64,000 nucleotides of DNA from JAAYDF01 sp964511155 (lineage in GTDB: Bacteria > Planctomycetota > Phycisphaerae > UBA1845 > PWPN01). The notes beneath the pieces are model-generated. The model saw nothing but the letters and a program-made list of their open reading frames with translations. It was not told the DNA's origin and ran no database searches. The DNA is taken from contig CAZEEJ010000002.1 of assembly GCA_964511155.1 (NCBI GenBank), positions 1 to 64,000 of the forward strand, written 5' to 3'. Position 1 is the first letter of the stretch. Each line of letters opens with the position of its first letter. Made by a program: the position numbers and the translations under genes. Positions 25,325-34,289 of the stretch are shown here, in pieces.

Positions 25325-26062
25325 ATGAAAGGTATCATGATCGTGTTGGGGATCCTGGGGGTGACGGCGTGGCCCGCCCTCGGGGCGTTGCCGTTCCACG
25401 ACGACTTCGAGAGCGGGATGGGCAACTGGACGCAGTTCCCCGGGTCGGCTGCGGCGCTCTCACTGACCGGCCCCGATCCGTGGAAGAGCATCGATCCGGG
25501 TCCGTGGGGCGTGCATGAGGGGTTCTCCGCCCGTCAATCCTCCCTGGTTGCGGGTGGAAACGGCATTGCATCGTACCACAACTTCGGGGCCCAGTCCGGC
25601 TACGTCAAGGCCGAGGTGTATCTTTTCGAGGACTTGGTAACCAGCGCCGACCCGGTGCAAGCGGCTATGACGCTGACCGCGCAGGACGGCGGCGGAGCGC
25701 CCGATTTCGCGGATTATCTGCGAATCGGCATTCTTCAGTTCTCCGGCACGAACGCTGTGTACTCCTTCCGGACCGCCAGCGGCGGGTTCACGCAGACAAC
25801 CGTAGCCCGCAAGAGCGGGTGGACCAAGCTGGGGATCGAGGCGGACGCGGTCGTTGACGGTGGACAGGTCCGCTTTTACATCGACGACGTGCCGGTCGGC
25901 ACCAGCACCCGCACGGGGGCGGACCTCGCGGCGATCACGCTGGGCCAGAACTTCAGCAACAACGAGAACTTCTGGTACGACGGCGTGCGCGTAACACCCG
26001 AGCCGGCGAGCCTGCTGCTGCTGGGCCTGGGCGGCCTGCTGCTGCGGCGTCGGCGGGCGTAA
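25325..26062 (+). CDS. PEP-CTERM sorted exoprotein, LamG-like
   Basis: A 245-residue secreted protein with signal peptide (IMIVLGILGVTAWPALG) and a C-terminal sorting tail VTPEPASLLLLGLGGLLL ending in basic RRRRA. The mature part (FHDDFESGMGNWTQFPG, GQVRFYIDDVPVGTS, FWYDGVRV) resembles a concanavalin/LamG lectin-like sandwich, similar in layout to the central region of the neighbouring dockerin protein. The start ATG has GAGGAGG 8-10 nt upstream. A TACAAT near 25205 may be its -10 box. An intrinsic terminator follows at 26112-26150. Confidence 0.87.
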   Translation: MKGIMIVLGILGVTAWPALGALPFHDDFESGMGNWTQFPGSAAALSLTGPDPWKSIDPGPWGVHEGFSARQSSLVAGGNGIASYHNFGAQSGYVKAEVYLFEDLVTSADPVQAAMTLTAQDGGGAPDFADYLRIGILQFSGTNAVYSFRTASGGFTQTTVARKSGWTKLGIEADAVVDGGQVRFYIDDVPVGTSTRTGADLAAITLGQNFSNNENFWYDGVRVTPEPASLLLLGLGGLLLRRRRA

Positions 26063-26111
26063 GCGCAGCGTGCGCGAAAAGATCACGGAAACATGCCTTG
26101 AAGGCATCACG

Positions 26112-26150
26112 ACAGCACCCTTCCACCTGCGAAGGGTGCTGTTGTGTTTT
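26112..26150 (+). terminator. Rho-independent terminator
   Basis: A perfect 12 bp stem (ACAGCACCCTTC / GAAGGGTGCTGT), 7 nt loop and tail tgtgtttt. It ends the PEP-CTERM gene 50 bp upstream. Confidence 0.85.
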
Positions 26151-26166
26151 AGGCGCTGGTGCACGC

Positions 26167-26328
26167 GGTCGCCACGGGGGGCGCCCGCTACCGTGTGCCA
26201 CTGCTCTTTGAGCAGTGCGCCTGCGGATCCGGCCGCCAGCGCCTGCTCGCCGGTCGCCGCGGGGGGCGACCGCTACGGGTGTGGCACCGGACCTCGGTGA
26301 GCTCGGTCGAGCCGCGCCTCGCCGGTGC
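26167..26328. repeat. Concatenated repeat modules
   Basis: Four modules lie in series: 26167-26191 and 26252-26276, the gccgccacggggggcg-type module; 26193-26219, the gcactgctc/gagcagtg hairpin; and 26279-26328, the 50 bp module gtgtggcaccgga...cgccggtgc, also at 39989-40038 (inverted) and 56158-56206. Together with the following sequence to 26440 they fill the gap before the promoter at 26449. Confidence 0.8.
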
Positions 26329-26448
26329 GGCGGTCGGTTAATCGAGCTAACGGTCGCGGAGCGGAAGATCGGCCGGGGCGGGCTGGGCCTGGAGACCGCG
26401 GAATCACACAAATACTTGCAAGAAATCGCGTTATGTGAGCGATGTAGA

Positions 26449-26477
26449 TTGATTGAGGGCGTGCCGAAGTGTAAAAT
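26449..26477 (+). promoter_or_regulatory. Sigma-70-type promoter
   Basis: -35 TTGATT at 26449-26454, 17 bp spacer, -10 TAAAAT at 26472-26477. It reads into the dockerin protein at 26636. Confidence 0.7.
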
Positions 26478-26635
26478 GATGTAGACCGAATCGCGGCTTG
26501 GGGAGTGTGTCGGCTCGCTGTCGGGGAGTCCTTCGGCCAAAGGGTCGAGATGAGCAGGTCGGCCACCGAGGCGAGCACCGACCGCGCCGCGGGCAGGTGA
26601 AGGAAGTCTGGTTGCAGATCCGTGTGGAGGTTAAG

Positions 26636-28369
26636 ATGAACATGCGTTTTGTTTCAATCCTGGCGCTGGCCGCGACGCTTGGTTTGGCCGGCACTGTTCA
26701 CGCACAGCGTGTGTGGTACCTGGCGATTGACGAGCTCCGCCAAGGCGGCGGCTGGACCGAGGAACCCACCGGCGGGTACGACGACGGCATTCCGGGCACT
26801 CCCTTCGATGGACGCTACTGGTGGGCTTCCGGTAAGGACGGGGTCCGACGTGCGTACTGGAAATTCGACAATAACGCCAACTGCGTCGGGCCGGAGATCC
26901 CCTCCGAGTCGCGCCTGTACGTCATTGAGACCTGGGTTCCCCCCGCGAACGCCAGCAGTTACTCGGTCATCGAAGCGGTCATCGACGGCTATGACACGGA
27001 GAGCGTCTTTCGCAGTCCAAGCACCCCCTGGAACGGGCAGCATGGAACGAACAAACAGTGGATCCAACGCAACCAGGGGAACCAGGGAAACTGGGCGCAG
27101 ACCGGCCCGGGCCCCCAGGCCCCTGACGCCGGCGCGCTCCCCGAACCCGCGTGCAACGCCACCGGCAATGGGCTGCATGTATGGTTGAAGCGCGGCTCCG
27201 TGCTGTTCGTCAAGTTCGATTTCGACTTCCCTTTGCTGATCGGGGTGTCAGCCATTCGCATCACAGAAATACATGAGCCGGTGGTCGGCGTATGTGATCC
27301 GCCCACCGCGGGTGGCCCACTGGATCTGCGCTGTGCGGGGAATGCCGATCCGCTGCTCGGCGCGGGTGCGGACACGGGGAGCTCCCAGGATGACGACAAG
27401 TTCGCCAACGCTCACGACAAGATGATCGCCCGCGGTGACGCGACGCTGGCGGCGGACACTTACGTGCAGCCGTGCGGTGACAATTTATCGCCCCCGCCCT
27501 CCTCACTGCCACTGACGCCCGTCAGCCAGGGGCTCCCGCCGGATGGGGTGTACTCGGTGCACGCTCCCGAGGGGCGTATCGACTTCAAGCTGCGGTACGA
27601 CGGGCTGAACGCGATGAAATGGAATACGGGCGACAGCACGGGCCGCTACGGCCGCGAGAACGTCTTCGTACTCAACGAGACGGCGGAGCGGGACTTCATT
27701 CAGAAGAGCTACGGCGACCTGTACATCCTCTCGGTCAAGGCGTCGGGGAGCAACGGGGAGCTGGTCGTCGAGGCGGTTTACGCCGACGACTCCAGCGACA
27801 TCTTCGTGTACAAGCTTTACGACTGGTTCGGCACCGACGGCGACGCGGACTCGCGGGCCGTCGGGGTGGACGGTCTGCTCCGGAGCAGCGATCCGGGGGT
27901 GAAGGGGTTCCAGCGGGTGAACAAGGACGGTGAGGCATCCAACGGCGGCAACCACGACGGGGCGTTCCTGTTCCTCCACACCGCCCAGCTCAACCTGGCC
28001 AAGCAGTTGAAGCGGCTGGAGTTCAGCGTGCAGCCGGACGAACGGGGATTCGGGGGCGCGATCAACGTGGTGGCGGTGAGCCTGGACAGCAGCATCTGCA
28101 AGGACCCGGTGTTCGACGTGGTGGGCGGTGGGCTGCTGGGGACCGGGCCGGACGGCGCGGTCGATCAGCGTGACTTCGGCGTGTTCCAGGCCTGCGTGCA
28201 GGCGACCGCGGAACCGGGGGAGAACTTCGACCCGATCATCTGCGGCTGTTTCGATATCAACGCCGACGGCGTGATTAACGACGACGACTTTGCGTACTTT
28301 GAGAACTGCTGGACGGGCGCGGCCCCGGGAGTCCCGGTGGACCCGGCTTGCGACGACCCGTTGCCGTAA
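26636..28369 (+). CDS. Secreted dockerin-tailed protein (shared domain, copy 2)
   Basis: A 577-residue exported protein. Signal peptide MNMRFVSILALAATLGLAGTVHA. The first ~200 mature residues (WYLAIDELRQGGGW, DGRYWWASGKDG, GSVLFVKFDFDFPL) are homologous to the whole mature PEP-CTERM protein at 23181-23825. A second domain follows (GRIDFKLRYDGLNAMKW, AERDFIQKSYGDLYILSVKA) that looks like an all-beta sandwich of unknown type. The end has two dockerin-like repeats (DQRDFGVFQACVQA, NADGVINDDDFAYFENC). The ATG at 26636 has GGAGG 5 nt upstream. The frame is open further upstream to 26498 but that part precedes the leader peptide. Confidence 0.85.
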   Translation: MNMRFVSILALAATLGLAGTVHAQRVWYLAIDELRQGGGWTEEPTGGYDDGIPGTPFDGRYWWASGKDGVRRAYWKFDNNANCVGPEIPSESRLYVIETWVPPANASSYSVIEAVIDGYDTESVFRSPSTPWNGQHGTNKQWIQRNQGNQGNWAQTGPGPQAPDAGALPEPACNATGNGLHVWLKRGSVLFVKFDFDFPLLIGVSAIRITEIHEPVVGVCDPPTAGGPLDLRCAGNADPLLGAGADTGSSQDDDKFANAHDKMIARGDATLAADTYVQPCGDNLSPPPSSLPLTPVSQGLPPDGVYSVHAPEGRIDFKLRYDGLNAMKWNTGDSTGRYGRENVFVLNETAERDFIQKSYGDLYILSVKASGSNGELVVEAVYADDSSDIFVYKLYDWFGTDGDADSRAVGVDGLLRSSDPGVKGFQRVNKDGEASNGGNHDGAFLFLHTAQLNLAKQLKRLEFSVQPDERGFGGAINVVAVSLDSSICKDPVFDVVGGGLLGTGPDGAVDQRDFGVFQACVQATAEPGENFDPIICGCFDINADGVINDDDFAYFENCWTGAAPGVPVDPACDDPLP

Positions 28370-28396
28370 CGGCCGGGTTCCAGGAAAGGTGGTCCC

Positions 28397-29443
28397 ATGA
28401 TCGACAGGCGCTCGGGCGGGTTCACGCTGATCGAGGTCCTGGTGGTTGTGGCGATCATCGCTCTGCTGATCGCCATCCTGCTGCCGGCGTTGCGTCAGGC
28501 GAGGAACCAGGCCCATGCGGCAGTGTGCGCCAGCAACATGAGCCAGGCGACCAAGGGGGCCCTGATCCATCTTGCAGAAATGAACATGCGCAAGATGCGG
28601 TGGAGCACCAACTACGGGTGGGCGACACAATCGCTGCGGGCGAACAAGGGGCAGGCCGAGTTGTTCACCTGTCCGGCGGACCCGCACCCGCGGCCGATCC
28701 CCGCCGCACTGGCCCGGCTCTTCAGTGACTCGGCGGCCACCCAATACCGCGGCACGACCTCGTCAGACGCGATCTTCAATCACGTGTTCGACAAGGGCGG
28801 AGGCGTCTGGCAGACGGACATTCAGGATTCGGTGGACGGGGACGCGTTCGGCGGAGACGCGACCGCGGGGAACGATGTCGACGTGGTTTTGGAGTACACG
28901 GTCACGGGCCGCGAGAAGTTTGCCATGACCCGCGTGGCGGAGAAGGAGTCGGCCTGGCGTTGCGACGTGCTGACTTACACGGGGCAGACGGTCTGGGCGC
29001 CGGCCAGCACGGGGGGTGCCGGGCGGGTGATGCCGATCATGTGGATGAGCTACAGCGCCAACGCCAGCGCGGGGCTGCGGAATGTCAAGGGCAGCCCCGC
29101 CCTGATCGTCGAGGGCGCCAAGCCGGGCATCCTGGCCGAGACGCTGATCGGACGGCACGGCAGCGCCACGCCGGACCTGCTGCCTCGACCATTGCGATTC
29201 CGGCACGGCGGGCGGGCCAACGAAGAGTACCTGCAGGGCTACGACTATACCCGGCGAGGGCAGATGGGCGCGTATCGGGACGCACGTTATGAACCCCAAC
29301 GGTCGATGAACGTTGGATTCCTGGACGGCCACGTAGAGCGTTTGGGCCATTGGCAGATGCTGAACCTGCAGGGCGCCACGGTGGTGCCCAACCAGCGGGT
29401 ATGGTTCGGCGGACGTCGCGGAGGCGAGGTCATCTTCGACTAG
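28397..29443 (+). CDS. Type II secretion-like pseudopilin (prepilin N-terminal motif)
   Basis: A 348-residue protein starting with a short basic leader and the prepilin peptidase site G|FTLIEVLVVVAIIALLIAIL, with the conserved Glu5. The tail RSMNVGFLDGHVERLG is the pattern of the planctomycete pseudopilin-like family that ends in an H-x9-DG type motif. These families are greatly expanded in Planctomycetota, and their partner machinery and function are mostly unknown. It lies 27 nt downstream of the dockerin protein with AGGAAAGGTGG before the ATG, and 33 nt before the next gene, so it is probably part of one transcript with both. Confidence 0.92.
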   Translation: MIDRRSGGFTLIEVLVVVAIIALLIAILLPALRQARNQAHAAVCASNMSQATKGALIHLAEMNMRKMRWSTNYGWATQSLRANKGQAELFTCPADPHPRPIPAALARLFSDSAATQYRGTTSSDAIFNHVFDKGGGVWQTDIQDSVDGDAFGGDATAGNDVDVVLEYTVTGREKFAMTRVAEKESAWRCDVLTYTGQTVWAPASTGGAGRVMPIMWMSYSANASAGLRNVKGSPALIVEGAKPGILAETLIGRHGSATPDLLPRPLRFRHGGRANEEYLQGYDYTRRGQMGAYRDARYEPQRSMNVGFLDGHVERLGHWQMLNLQGATVVPNQRVWFGGRRGGEVIFD

Positions 29444-29476
29444 CATTCTAGCATTGTGGTTTGGGGGTACTGCGGA

Positions 29477-31777
29477 ATGAGGGAATGGACGGGATGGATC
29501 AGTCTGGCGGTCGCTCTGGCCTTGGCCGGCCCCGGCGGGCTTCCGGCGGAGGAGGTGGCCCCCGGCGTGACCTACGAGACCTATTGGGTGCCCACCGGCA
29601 GCGGTAACACCCGGGTCTACGTGGTCAAGGTGGACCGGCTGCGCTCGGAGTATAAGCTCAAGGTCGGCTACGCCCAGGCCAAGCGCAACTACACGGCGCG
29701 CGAACGCACCAGTACCATCGCCAACCGCTACCACAACGCACCCGACCACGTCGTCGTGTCGGCGACCAACGGCTCGTATTTCGACGGGGTCAACCTGCCG
29801 CGGCTGCTGGGCATCGGCCAGAGCGACGGCGAGATGCTGGACACGCCCTCCTTCAACGCCAGTTTAACCTACCACACGGTGATGGTCGGCCCCTCGCGAC
29901 GGCCCGTGGTGCGGACGAACTTCAACCACCAGTACGGGACGATCACCTTCGCCGACGGCTACTCCATGCCGCTCAACCAGTACAACTTCTACCCCAGCGG
30001 CCCGCTGTACCCGATCCACGGCGTCGCGGCATTCACACCCCAGTTCGACAGTTCGACGCGCAGCAACTTCACCAGCCCCAGCCTGGCCGTCGAGGTAACG
30101 CTCAGCGACGTGACCTACCCCATGCGCAGCGACAAGGAAGTCTCGGGCATCATCACCGCGATCCAGACACCGACCTCGGGAAACGCGCCCATCCCCGCCG
30201 GCGGCATGGTCCTGTCCGCCTGGGGCAGCACGAAGACCGAGATCGTCAACCACGCACAGATCGGCCAGCGCCTGCGGATGCGCTTCCGCAGCGACGCCCA
30301 GGAGTACAACGACTCCGACATGGCCCTGACCGGCATCGGATGGATCGTGCACAACGGTGCGGCCTACCCGACCGGATGGCAGAATCTCGAATCGGGCGCT
30401 TCGCCCTATGCGGCCAACCCGCGAACCGCGCTCGCCTGGAACAACGATTTCTGGTTCCAGGTCGTGTGCGACGGACGCGGGGTCGCCGGCAGCCTGGGTA
30501 TGACCTTCCAGCAGATGGCGGACTTCCTGACGGGCACGCTGGGAGTCCTGGAGGCGGTCAACTACGACGGCGGCGGCTCATCCACCCTGGTGGTCAACGG
30601 GACGATTAAGAACATCCCCTCGGACGGGGGCGAACGGGCGGTGGCCAACGCCATTCTGCTGGTCAAGGAGACCCTACCCCCGAGCTTTCCATTCAGCGAC
30701 CCGTTCGGCCCGGCCGGCCGCCTGCCCGGATGGGACGACAAGTTCTCGTACTGCGGCGTCGCGCCCTTCGCCCCCACCTCGCCCGGTGGCGACGGCCATG
30801 TCTTCGTGGTCAGCAGCAGCGACGGGGTGAACGCCGTCCGGCACGGCGACTTCGCGGATACCGACTACAGCGTCGAGGCGGACATTTACTGCGACTATCG
30901 GCCCGGCGATGCCGCGGACGGCTTCGAACGCTACGGTCTGTTTGCCCGCGACAGCGGCACGGGGGCGTTCGGGTTGGCCACCTATGGCGGCGGTAACTGC
31001 TATGCCCTGACGTACGACAGCGACACCGGCCGGGTCCGGGCCGGCAAGTACGTCAACGGCACCCTGACCGACTTCCTCCCCGCCCCCGTGTACCTGCCCA
31101 GCACCGCCTGGCGGCGATTCCGCATCGACTGCTACGAGACGGTGATCCAGTACCTTGTCGATGACAACGTGCTGATGACCACCAGCGATTCCTCCCACCC
31201 GCGAGGCTACTTCGGCGTCGGGTACCACTCGTTCTTCGCGAGCAGCAGCAATGTCCGCGGCACACGGGCCGATAACCTCACGGCCGCGGTGGATCTAAGC
31301 ACCCTGCCCCCGGTGGCCCAGTTTGCCGGTCAGCCGACCAGCGGCATGTGGCCGTTGGAGGTCCAGTTCACCGACCAGTCCGTCGGTGGACCCGCGGATT
31401 CCTGGGACTGGGATTTCGGCGATGACGAGACCAGCAGCGAGCGGCATCCTACGCACGTGTATGCCTTGCCGGGACTTTACACGGTCAGCCTCACGGTGAC
31501 CGGGCCAAATGGCAGCGACACCGAAACGAAGGTCGGCTACATCGAGGTTCTGGCGTCGCCCGGCGACTACGACAAGGACGGCGACGTGGACCTGGATGAC
31601 TACGCTCACTTCCAGAAGTGCCTCAGCGGCAGCGGCGTGGCCCAGAACAGCCCGGCCTGTGCGAGGACGAACTTCGACGAGGACAGCGACGTGGATGCGG
31701 CCGATCTGGCGAAGTTCCGCGGCTGCCTGAGCGGAGCTGACATTCCCTCGAATCCCAATTGCCTGGGCGGCAACTGA
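29477..31777 (+). CDS. Phosphodiester glycosidase-family protein with PKD and dockerin
   Basis: A 766-residue exported protein. After the signal peptide (ISLAVALALAGPGGLPA), residues about 30-410 are a NAGPA/phosphodiester-glycosidase-like domain (PF09992 type): SATNGSYFDG, MTFQQMADFLTGTLG and NYDGGGSSTLVVNG near residue 362. A beta-sandwich of about 200 residues follows (DYSVEADIYCDYRPGD, TAWRRFRIDC), then a PKD domain (about 612-693, WDWDFGDDETSSERHPTHVY) and two dockerin-like repeats (DKDGDVDLDDYAHFQKC, DSDVDAADLAKFRGC). A close paralogue is at 34879-37932. Family members uncover GlcNAc from phosphodiesters or act on exopolysaccharide. The activity here is inferred only. The start chosen is the ATG at 29477. 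Confidence 0.87.
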   Translation: MREWTGWISLAVALALAGPGGLPAEEVAPGVTYETYWVPTGSGNTRVYVVKVDRLRSEYKLKVGYAQAKRNYTARERTSTIANRYHNAPDHVVVSATNGSYFDGVNLPRLLGIGQSDGEMLDTPSFNASLTYHTVMVGPSRRPVVRTNFNHQYGTITFADGYSMPLNQYNFYPSGPLYPIHGVAAFTPQFDSSTRSNFTSPSLAVEVTLSDVTYPMRSDKEVSGIITAIQTPTSGNAPIPAGGMVLSAWGSTKTEIVNHAQIGQRLRMRFRSDAQEYNDSDMALTGIGWIVHNGAAYPTGWQNLESGASPYAANPRTALAWNNDFWFQVVCDGRGVAGSLGMTFQQMADFLTGTLGVLEAVNYDGGGSSTLVVNGTIKNIPSDGGERAVANAILLVKETLPPSFPFSDPFGPAGRLPGWDDKFSYCGVAPFAPTSPGGDGHVFVVSSSDGVNAVRHGDFADTDYSVEADIYCDYRPGDAADGFERYGLFARDSGTGAFGLATYGGGNCYALTYDSDTGRVRAGKYVNGTLTDFLPAPVYLPSTAWRRFRIDCYETVIQYLVDDNVLMTTSDSSHPRGYFGVGYHSFFASSSNVRGTRADNLTAAVDLSTLPPVAQFAGQPTSGMWPLEVQFTDQSVGGPADSWDWDFGDDETSSERHPTHVYALPGLYTVSLTVTGPNGSDTETKVGYIEVLASPGDYDKDGDVDLDDYAHFQKCLSGSGVAQNSPACARTNFDEDSDVDAADLAKFRGCLSGADIPSNPNCLGGN

Positions 31778-31820
31778 GCGGGAGTGCGGACCTCACAGGT
31801 CCGCTCCGTACCGCGACCAA

Positions 31821-31935
31821 GCAGGGCCGCGACCGTAAGGGAGCGGACTTTGCAGGAGAACACCACCGACACGAGGACCGCTCCCTCACGGTCGCGGCTC
31901 TGTACGGTAGCGGCTCTGTGCGGTCGCGGCTCTGC
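31821..31935. repeat. Paired-arm hairpin repeat, copy C
   Basis: Arms 31821-31846 and 31878-31902 pair with few mismatches, and two shortened right arms follow to 31935. It lies between the convergent dockerin and arginine dihydrolase genes. Confidence 0.85.
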
Positions 31936-31963
31936 CTGACGTGGTCGCACACGTTCTCGGCGG

Positions 31964-32758
31964 TCAATCCAATCGCAGCGTCAGGCACTTGGCGGCGCCG
32001 CCGGACTTGAGGTACTCCGTGAGGACCACAGGATGGACGCGGTAGCCTCGGGCGTGCAGATCGTCGGTAAGCTGCGTGCATCCGGCGGGCAGAGCCACGT
32101 CCTGGTCGATACACACCGCGTTGCAGCCGAAGCGCATGGCATCCGCCTCCGTCACCTCGATCAGATCATCGATGTGGGACGCCAGTACCCGCCGGGCGTA
32201 CTCGTCAAATGCGTGCGGGTAGTACAAGGCTCGTTGCGGCGCGAGCGGGCAGAAGCAGGTGTCCAGGTGGTAGAAGCGCGGATCGGTGAGTTGGAGCGAG
32301 AGGCTGCGACGGCCGAGCCGTTCGGCGATCCAGCCGTGTGAGCGGATCTCGCTGCGGAAATGGTAGCCACAGAACAACTCCTCGCCGCAGAAAAGGGCAT
32401 CGCCCGCGCCTTCGAAGAAGATGTCGGGCGGCAGCTCGATGATCTCAAAGCCGTGAGCGGCGAACCACTCGCGGAAGACCGGCTCCTCGCCACTGCGGGC
32501 CGGGAAGCGAAAGCGGCTGAGAATCACACCGTGCCCGACGACCAGGCCGGCGTTGGCGGTGAACACGAGGTCCGGCAGGCCCGGCCGGGGTTCGATCAGC
32601 TCCAGCTTCACGCCGTCAAGGCCGGCATACAGATCGCGCAGGCGGGTCCATTGCGCTTCGGCCAGACGGGGGTCGGTTCCCCGCAGGCGCGACATCCAGG
32701 GGTTGATCTCGTACTTGATCCCATAATAGGTCGGCGGACACATGAGCAACGTCGCCAT
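31964..32758 (-). CDS. Arginine dihydrolase-like guanidino-modifying enzyme
   Basis: A 264-residue amidinotransferase/DDAH-fold enzyme. The likely active-site residues are Asn19 (INPWM), Asn69 (FTANAG), Glu116 (FFEGAGD), His164 and Asp166 (YHLDTC) and the nucleophile Cys258 (AAKCLTLRLD). Their spacing matches what I recall for the arginine dihydrolase half of cyanobacterial AgrE/ArgZ, which turns arginine into ornithine, CO2 and ammonia. The next gene upstream is the ornithine cyclodeaminase (LOR/SDH) partner that is fused to it in cyanobacteria, which supports the call. Dimethylarginine hydrolase is the main alternative. AAGGAG lies 6 nt before the ATG. A repeat-filled gap of 151 bp separates the two genes. 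Confidence 0.8.
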   Translation of the reverse strand: MATLLMCPPTYYGIKYEINPWMSRLRGTDPRLAEAQWTRLRDLYAGLDGVKLELIEPRPGLPDLVFTANAGLVVGHGVILSRFRFPARSGEEPVFREWFAAHGFEIIELPPDIFFEGAGDALFCGEELFCGYHFRSEIRSHGWIAERLGRRSLSLQLTDPRFYHLDTCFCPLAPQRALYYPHAFDEYARRVLASHIDDLIEVTEADAMRFGCNAVCIDQDVALPAGCTQLTDDLHARGYRVHPVVLTEYLKSGGAAKCLTLRLD

Positions 32759-32782
32759 CGACCACTCCTTGACCGGTCCCGC

Positions 32783-32899
32783 TTTGTAGCGGCCGCCGCC
32801 CCTGGCGGCCGCTGGGCGTTTGTAGCGGCCGCCGCCCCTGGCGGCCGCCAGGCGGCGGTAGCGCTACACACGCCGGCCGCCACAGGGGGCGGCCGCTAC
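32783..32899. repeat. Module repeats inside the arginine operon
   Basis: Two direct copies of tgtagcggccgccgcccctg (32783-32812, 32819-32848, period 36 bp) are followed by an inverted copy of the same module (32875-32899). The set can fold into a large stem between the two cotranscribed genes. Confidence 0.8.
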
Positions 32900-32909
32900 C
32901 CGGTCCTGC

Positions 32910-34121
32910 TCAGCCCAGTTCCGCCAGCAGTTCGCGCAGGAACGGCTCCACGTCGGTCACCAGGCCGACGGTCTGGAACGAGCCGCGGTCGGCCAGCTTC
33001 GTGACCACCGCCGGCGAAATGTCCACGCACACGGTCGGCACCCAGGCCGGCAGGAGGTTGCCCGTGGCGATGGAGTGCAGCGTCGTAGCGATCATGAGGC
33101 AGAAACCCGCCTGGCGGACATGGTGCCTCATGCGGTCCTGCGCCTCCAGTGCGTCGGTGATCACCTCCGGCAACGGCCCGTCATCCCGGATCGAGCCGGC
33201 CAGGACCATCTCGACGCCGTGCCTGACGCACGCGTGCATGATCCCCGTGGTGATGATGCCGGCCTCCACCGCCTGGGCGATCGAGCCGCAGCGGCGAATG
33301 GTGTTGATCGCTCGCAGGTGATGCTCATGGCCGGCCTCGGCGGGGATCGCCCGTTCCATGTGGACCCCGAGCGACGTGCCGAAAATGGCTTGCTCGATAT
33401 CGTGGGCCGCCAGGGCGTTGCCGGCGAAAAGGATGTGGACATAGCCCTCCTCGATCAGCCGGACAATGTGTCGGGCCGACCCGGTGTGGATGATCGCCGG
33501 TCCGCCGACCAGCAGGATCTTGCCGCCCGCATCCCGGATTTGCCGCATCTGTTCGGCCACGCGGCGCGTGATCACGTTCTTGGGTTTTTCCGTCGAGATG
33601 TCGGAGGTCATGAATTCGAAGGGCCCCGCTTGACGGGGTCGCTCCAGCGGGATCACTTTGAGGCCGCGGTGACTGACGACGAGCCGGTCGCCTTTGCGAA
33701 CGTGACAGACCGGCACGCACTCGAACGACGGGCCGGCCTCATCAAAGCGGATGCCGCAGTCCATCTCCTGGTGGTGGACCTCGTACCAAGTCTCCTGCCA
33801 GCGGGCCAGAGTTTTCTGGTTGGTGCTCGAATAGAAACCCTCCGGGAAGACGCCGTCCTGCTCGGCCACTACCAGGTGAACGTCCTCTGCCGCCCGGAGG
33901 ACCGCACCGTGCCGAGCGACCCGGGCGACAATCTCCGTCAGACGATGGGCATCGGGGGCGGTGACCTGGATCATCACCCGGCTACGGTCCGCCCGTTTAC
34001 GGCCGAGGTCCACTTGTTTGAACTCGAACTCCCCTCCGAACGCGAGGATCTCGTCGAGCACTTTGGAGAGGATCAGAGAGTCAACGATGTGACCTTCAAG
34101 TTCGATCTCTTCGCTAATCAT
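32910..34121 (-). CDS. TIGR00300/LOR-SDH family protein, probable ornithine cyclodeaminase
   Basis: A 403-residue cytosolic enzyme. MISEEIELEGHIVDSLILSKVLDEI and FEFKQVDLGRKRADRSRVMI match the N-terminal LOR/SDH domain. KILLVGGPAIIHTGSARHIVRLI and GYVHILFAGNALAAHDIEQA form the Rossmann-like NAD domain of the archaeal-type ornithine cyclodeaminases. The expected reaction is ornithine to proline plus ammonia. It is the first gene of a pair with the arginine dihydrolase-like gene, so arginine to proline is the likely route. The ATG at 34121 has GGAAG 7 nt upstream. The longer frame to 34340 translates a terminal-inverted-repeat element and is rejected. Confidence 0.88.
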   Translation of the reverse strand: MISEEIELEGHIVDSLILSKVLDEILAFGGEFEFKQVDLGRKRADRSRVMIQVTAPDAHRLTEIVARVARHGAVLRAAEDVHLVVAEQDGVFPEGFYSSTNQKTLARWQETWYEVHHQEMDCGIRFDEAGPSFECVPVCHVRKGDRLVVSHRGLKVIPLERPRQAGPFEFMTSDISTEKPKNVITRRVAEQMRQIRDAGGKILLVGGPAIIHTGSARHIVRLIEEGYVHILFAGNALAAHDIEQAIFGTSLGVHMERAIPAEAGHEHHLRAINTIRRCGSIAQAVEAGIITTGIMHACVRHGVEMVLAGSIRDDGPLPEVITDALEAQDRMRHHVRQAGFCLMIATTLHSIATGNLLPAWVPTVCVDISPAVVTKLADRGSFQTVGLVTDVEPFLRELLAELG

Positions 34122-34176
34122 ATTGCTGCTTCCGTGATCGGCCCGGCATTCGTACGTGTATAGCGTCCTCGGGAAG

Positions 34177-34289
34177 GGGGACAGGCACTTTTTTGCCTTG
34201 AAACCTGTCTGACGCGACGGTACCGCCATGCCGTCAAGTGACTGAACCGCATTGAAAGCCCTCACGCCGGCAAAAAAGAGCCTGTCCCC
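34177..34289. mobile_element. MITE-like element with 21 bp terminal inverted repeats
   Basis: Ends 34177-34197 (GGGGACAGGCACTTTTTTGC + C) and 34269-34289 are inverted repeats matching at 20 of 21 positions. The 113 bp contains no gene. No target-site duplication is evident. It lies 55 bp upstream of the ornithine cyclodeaminase start. Confidence 0.65.
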
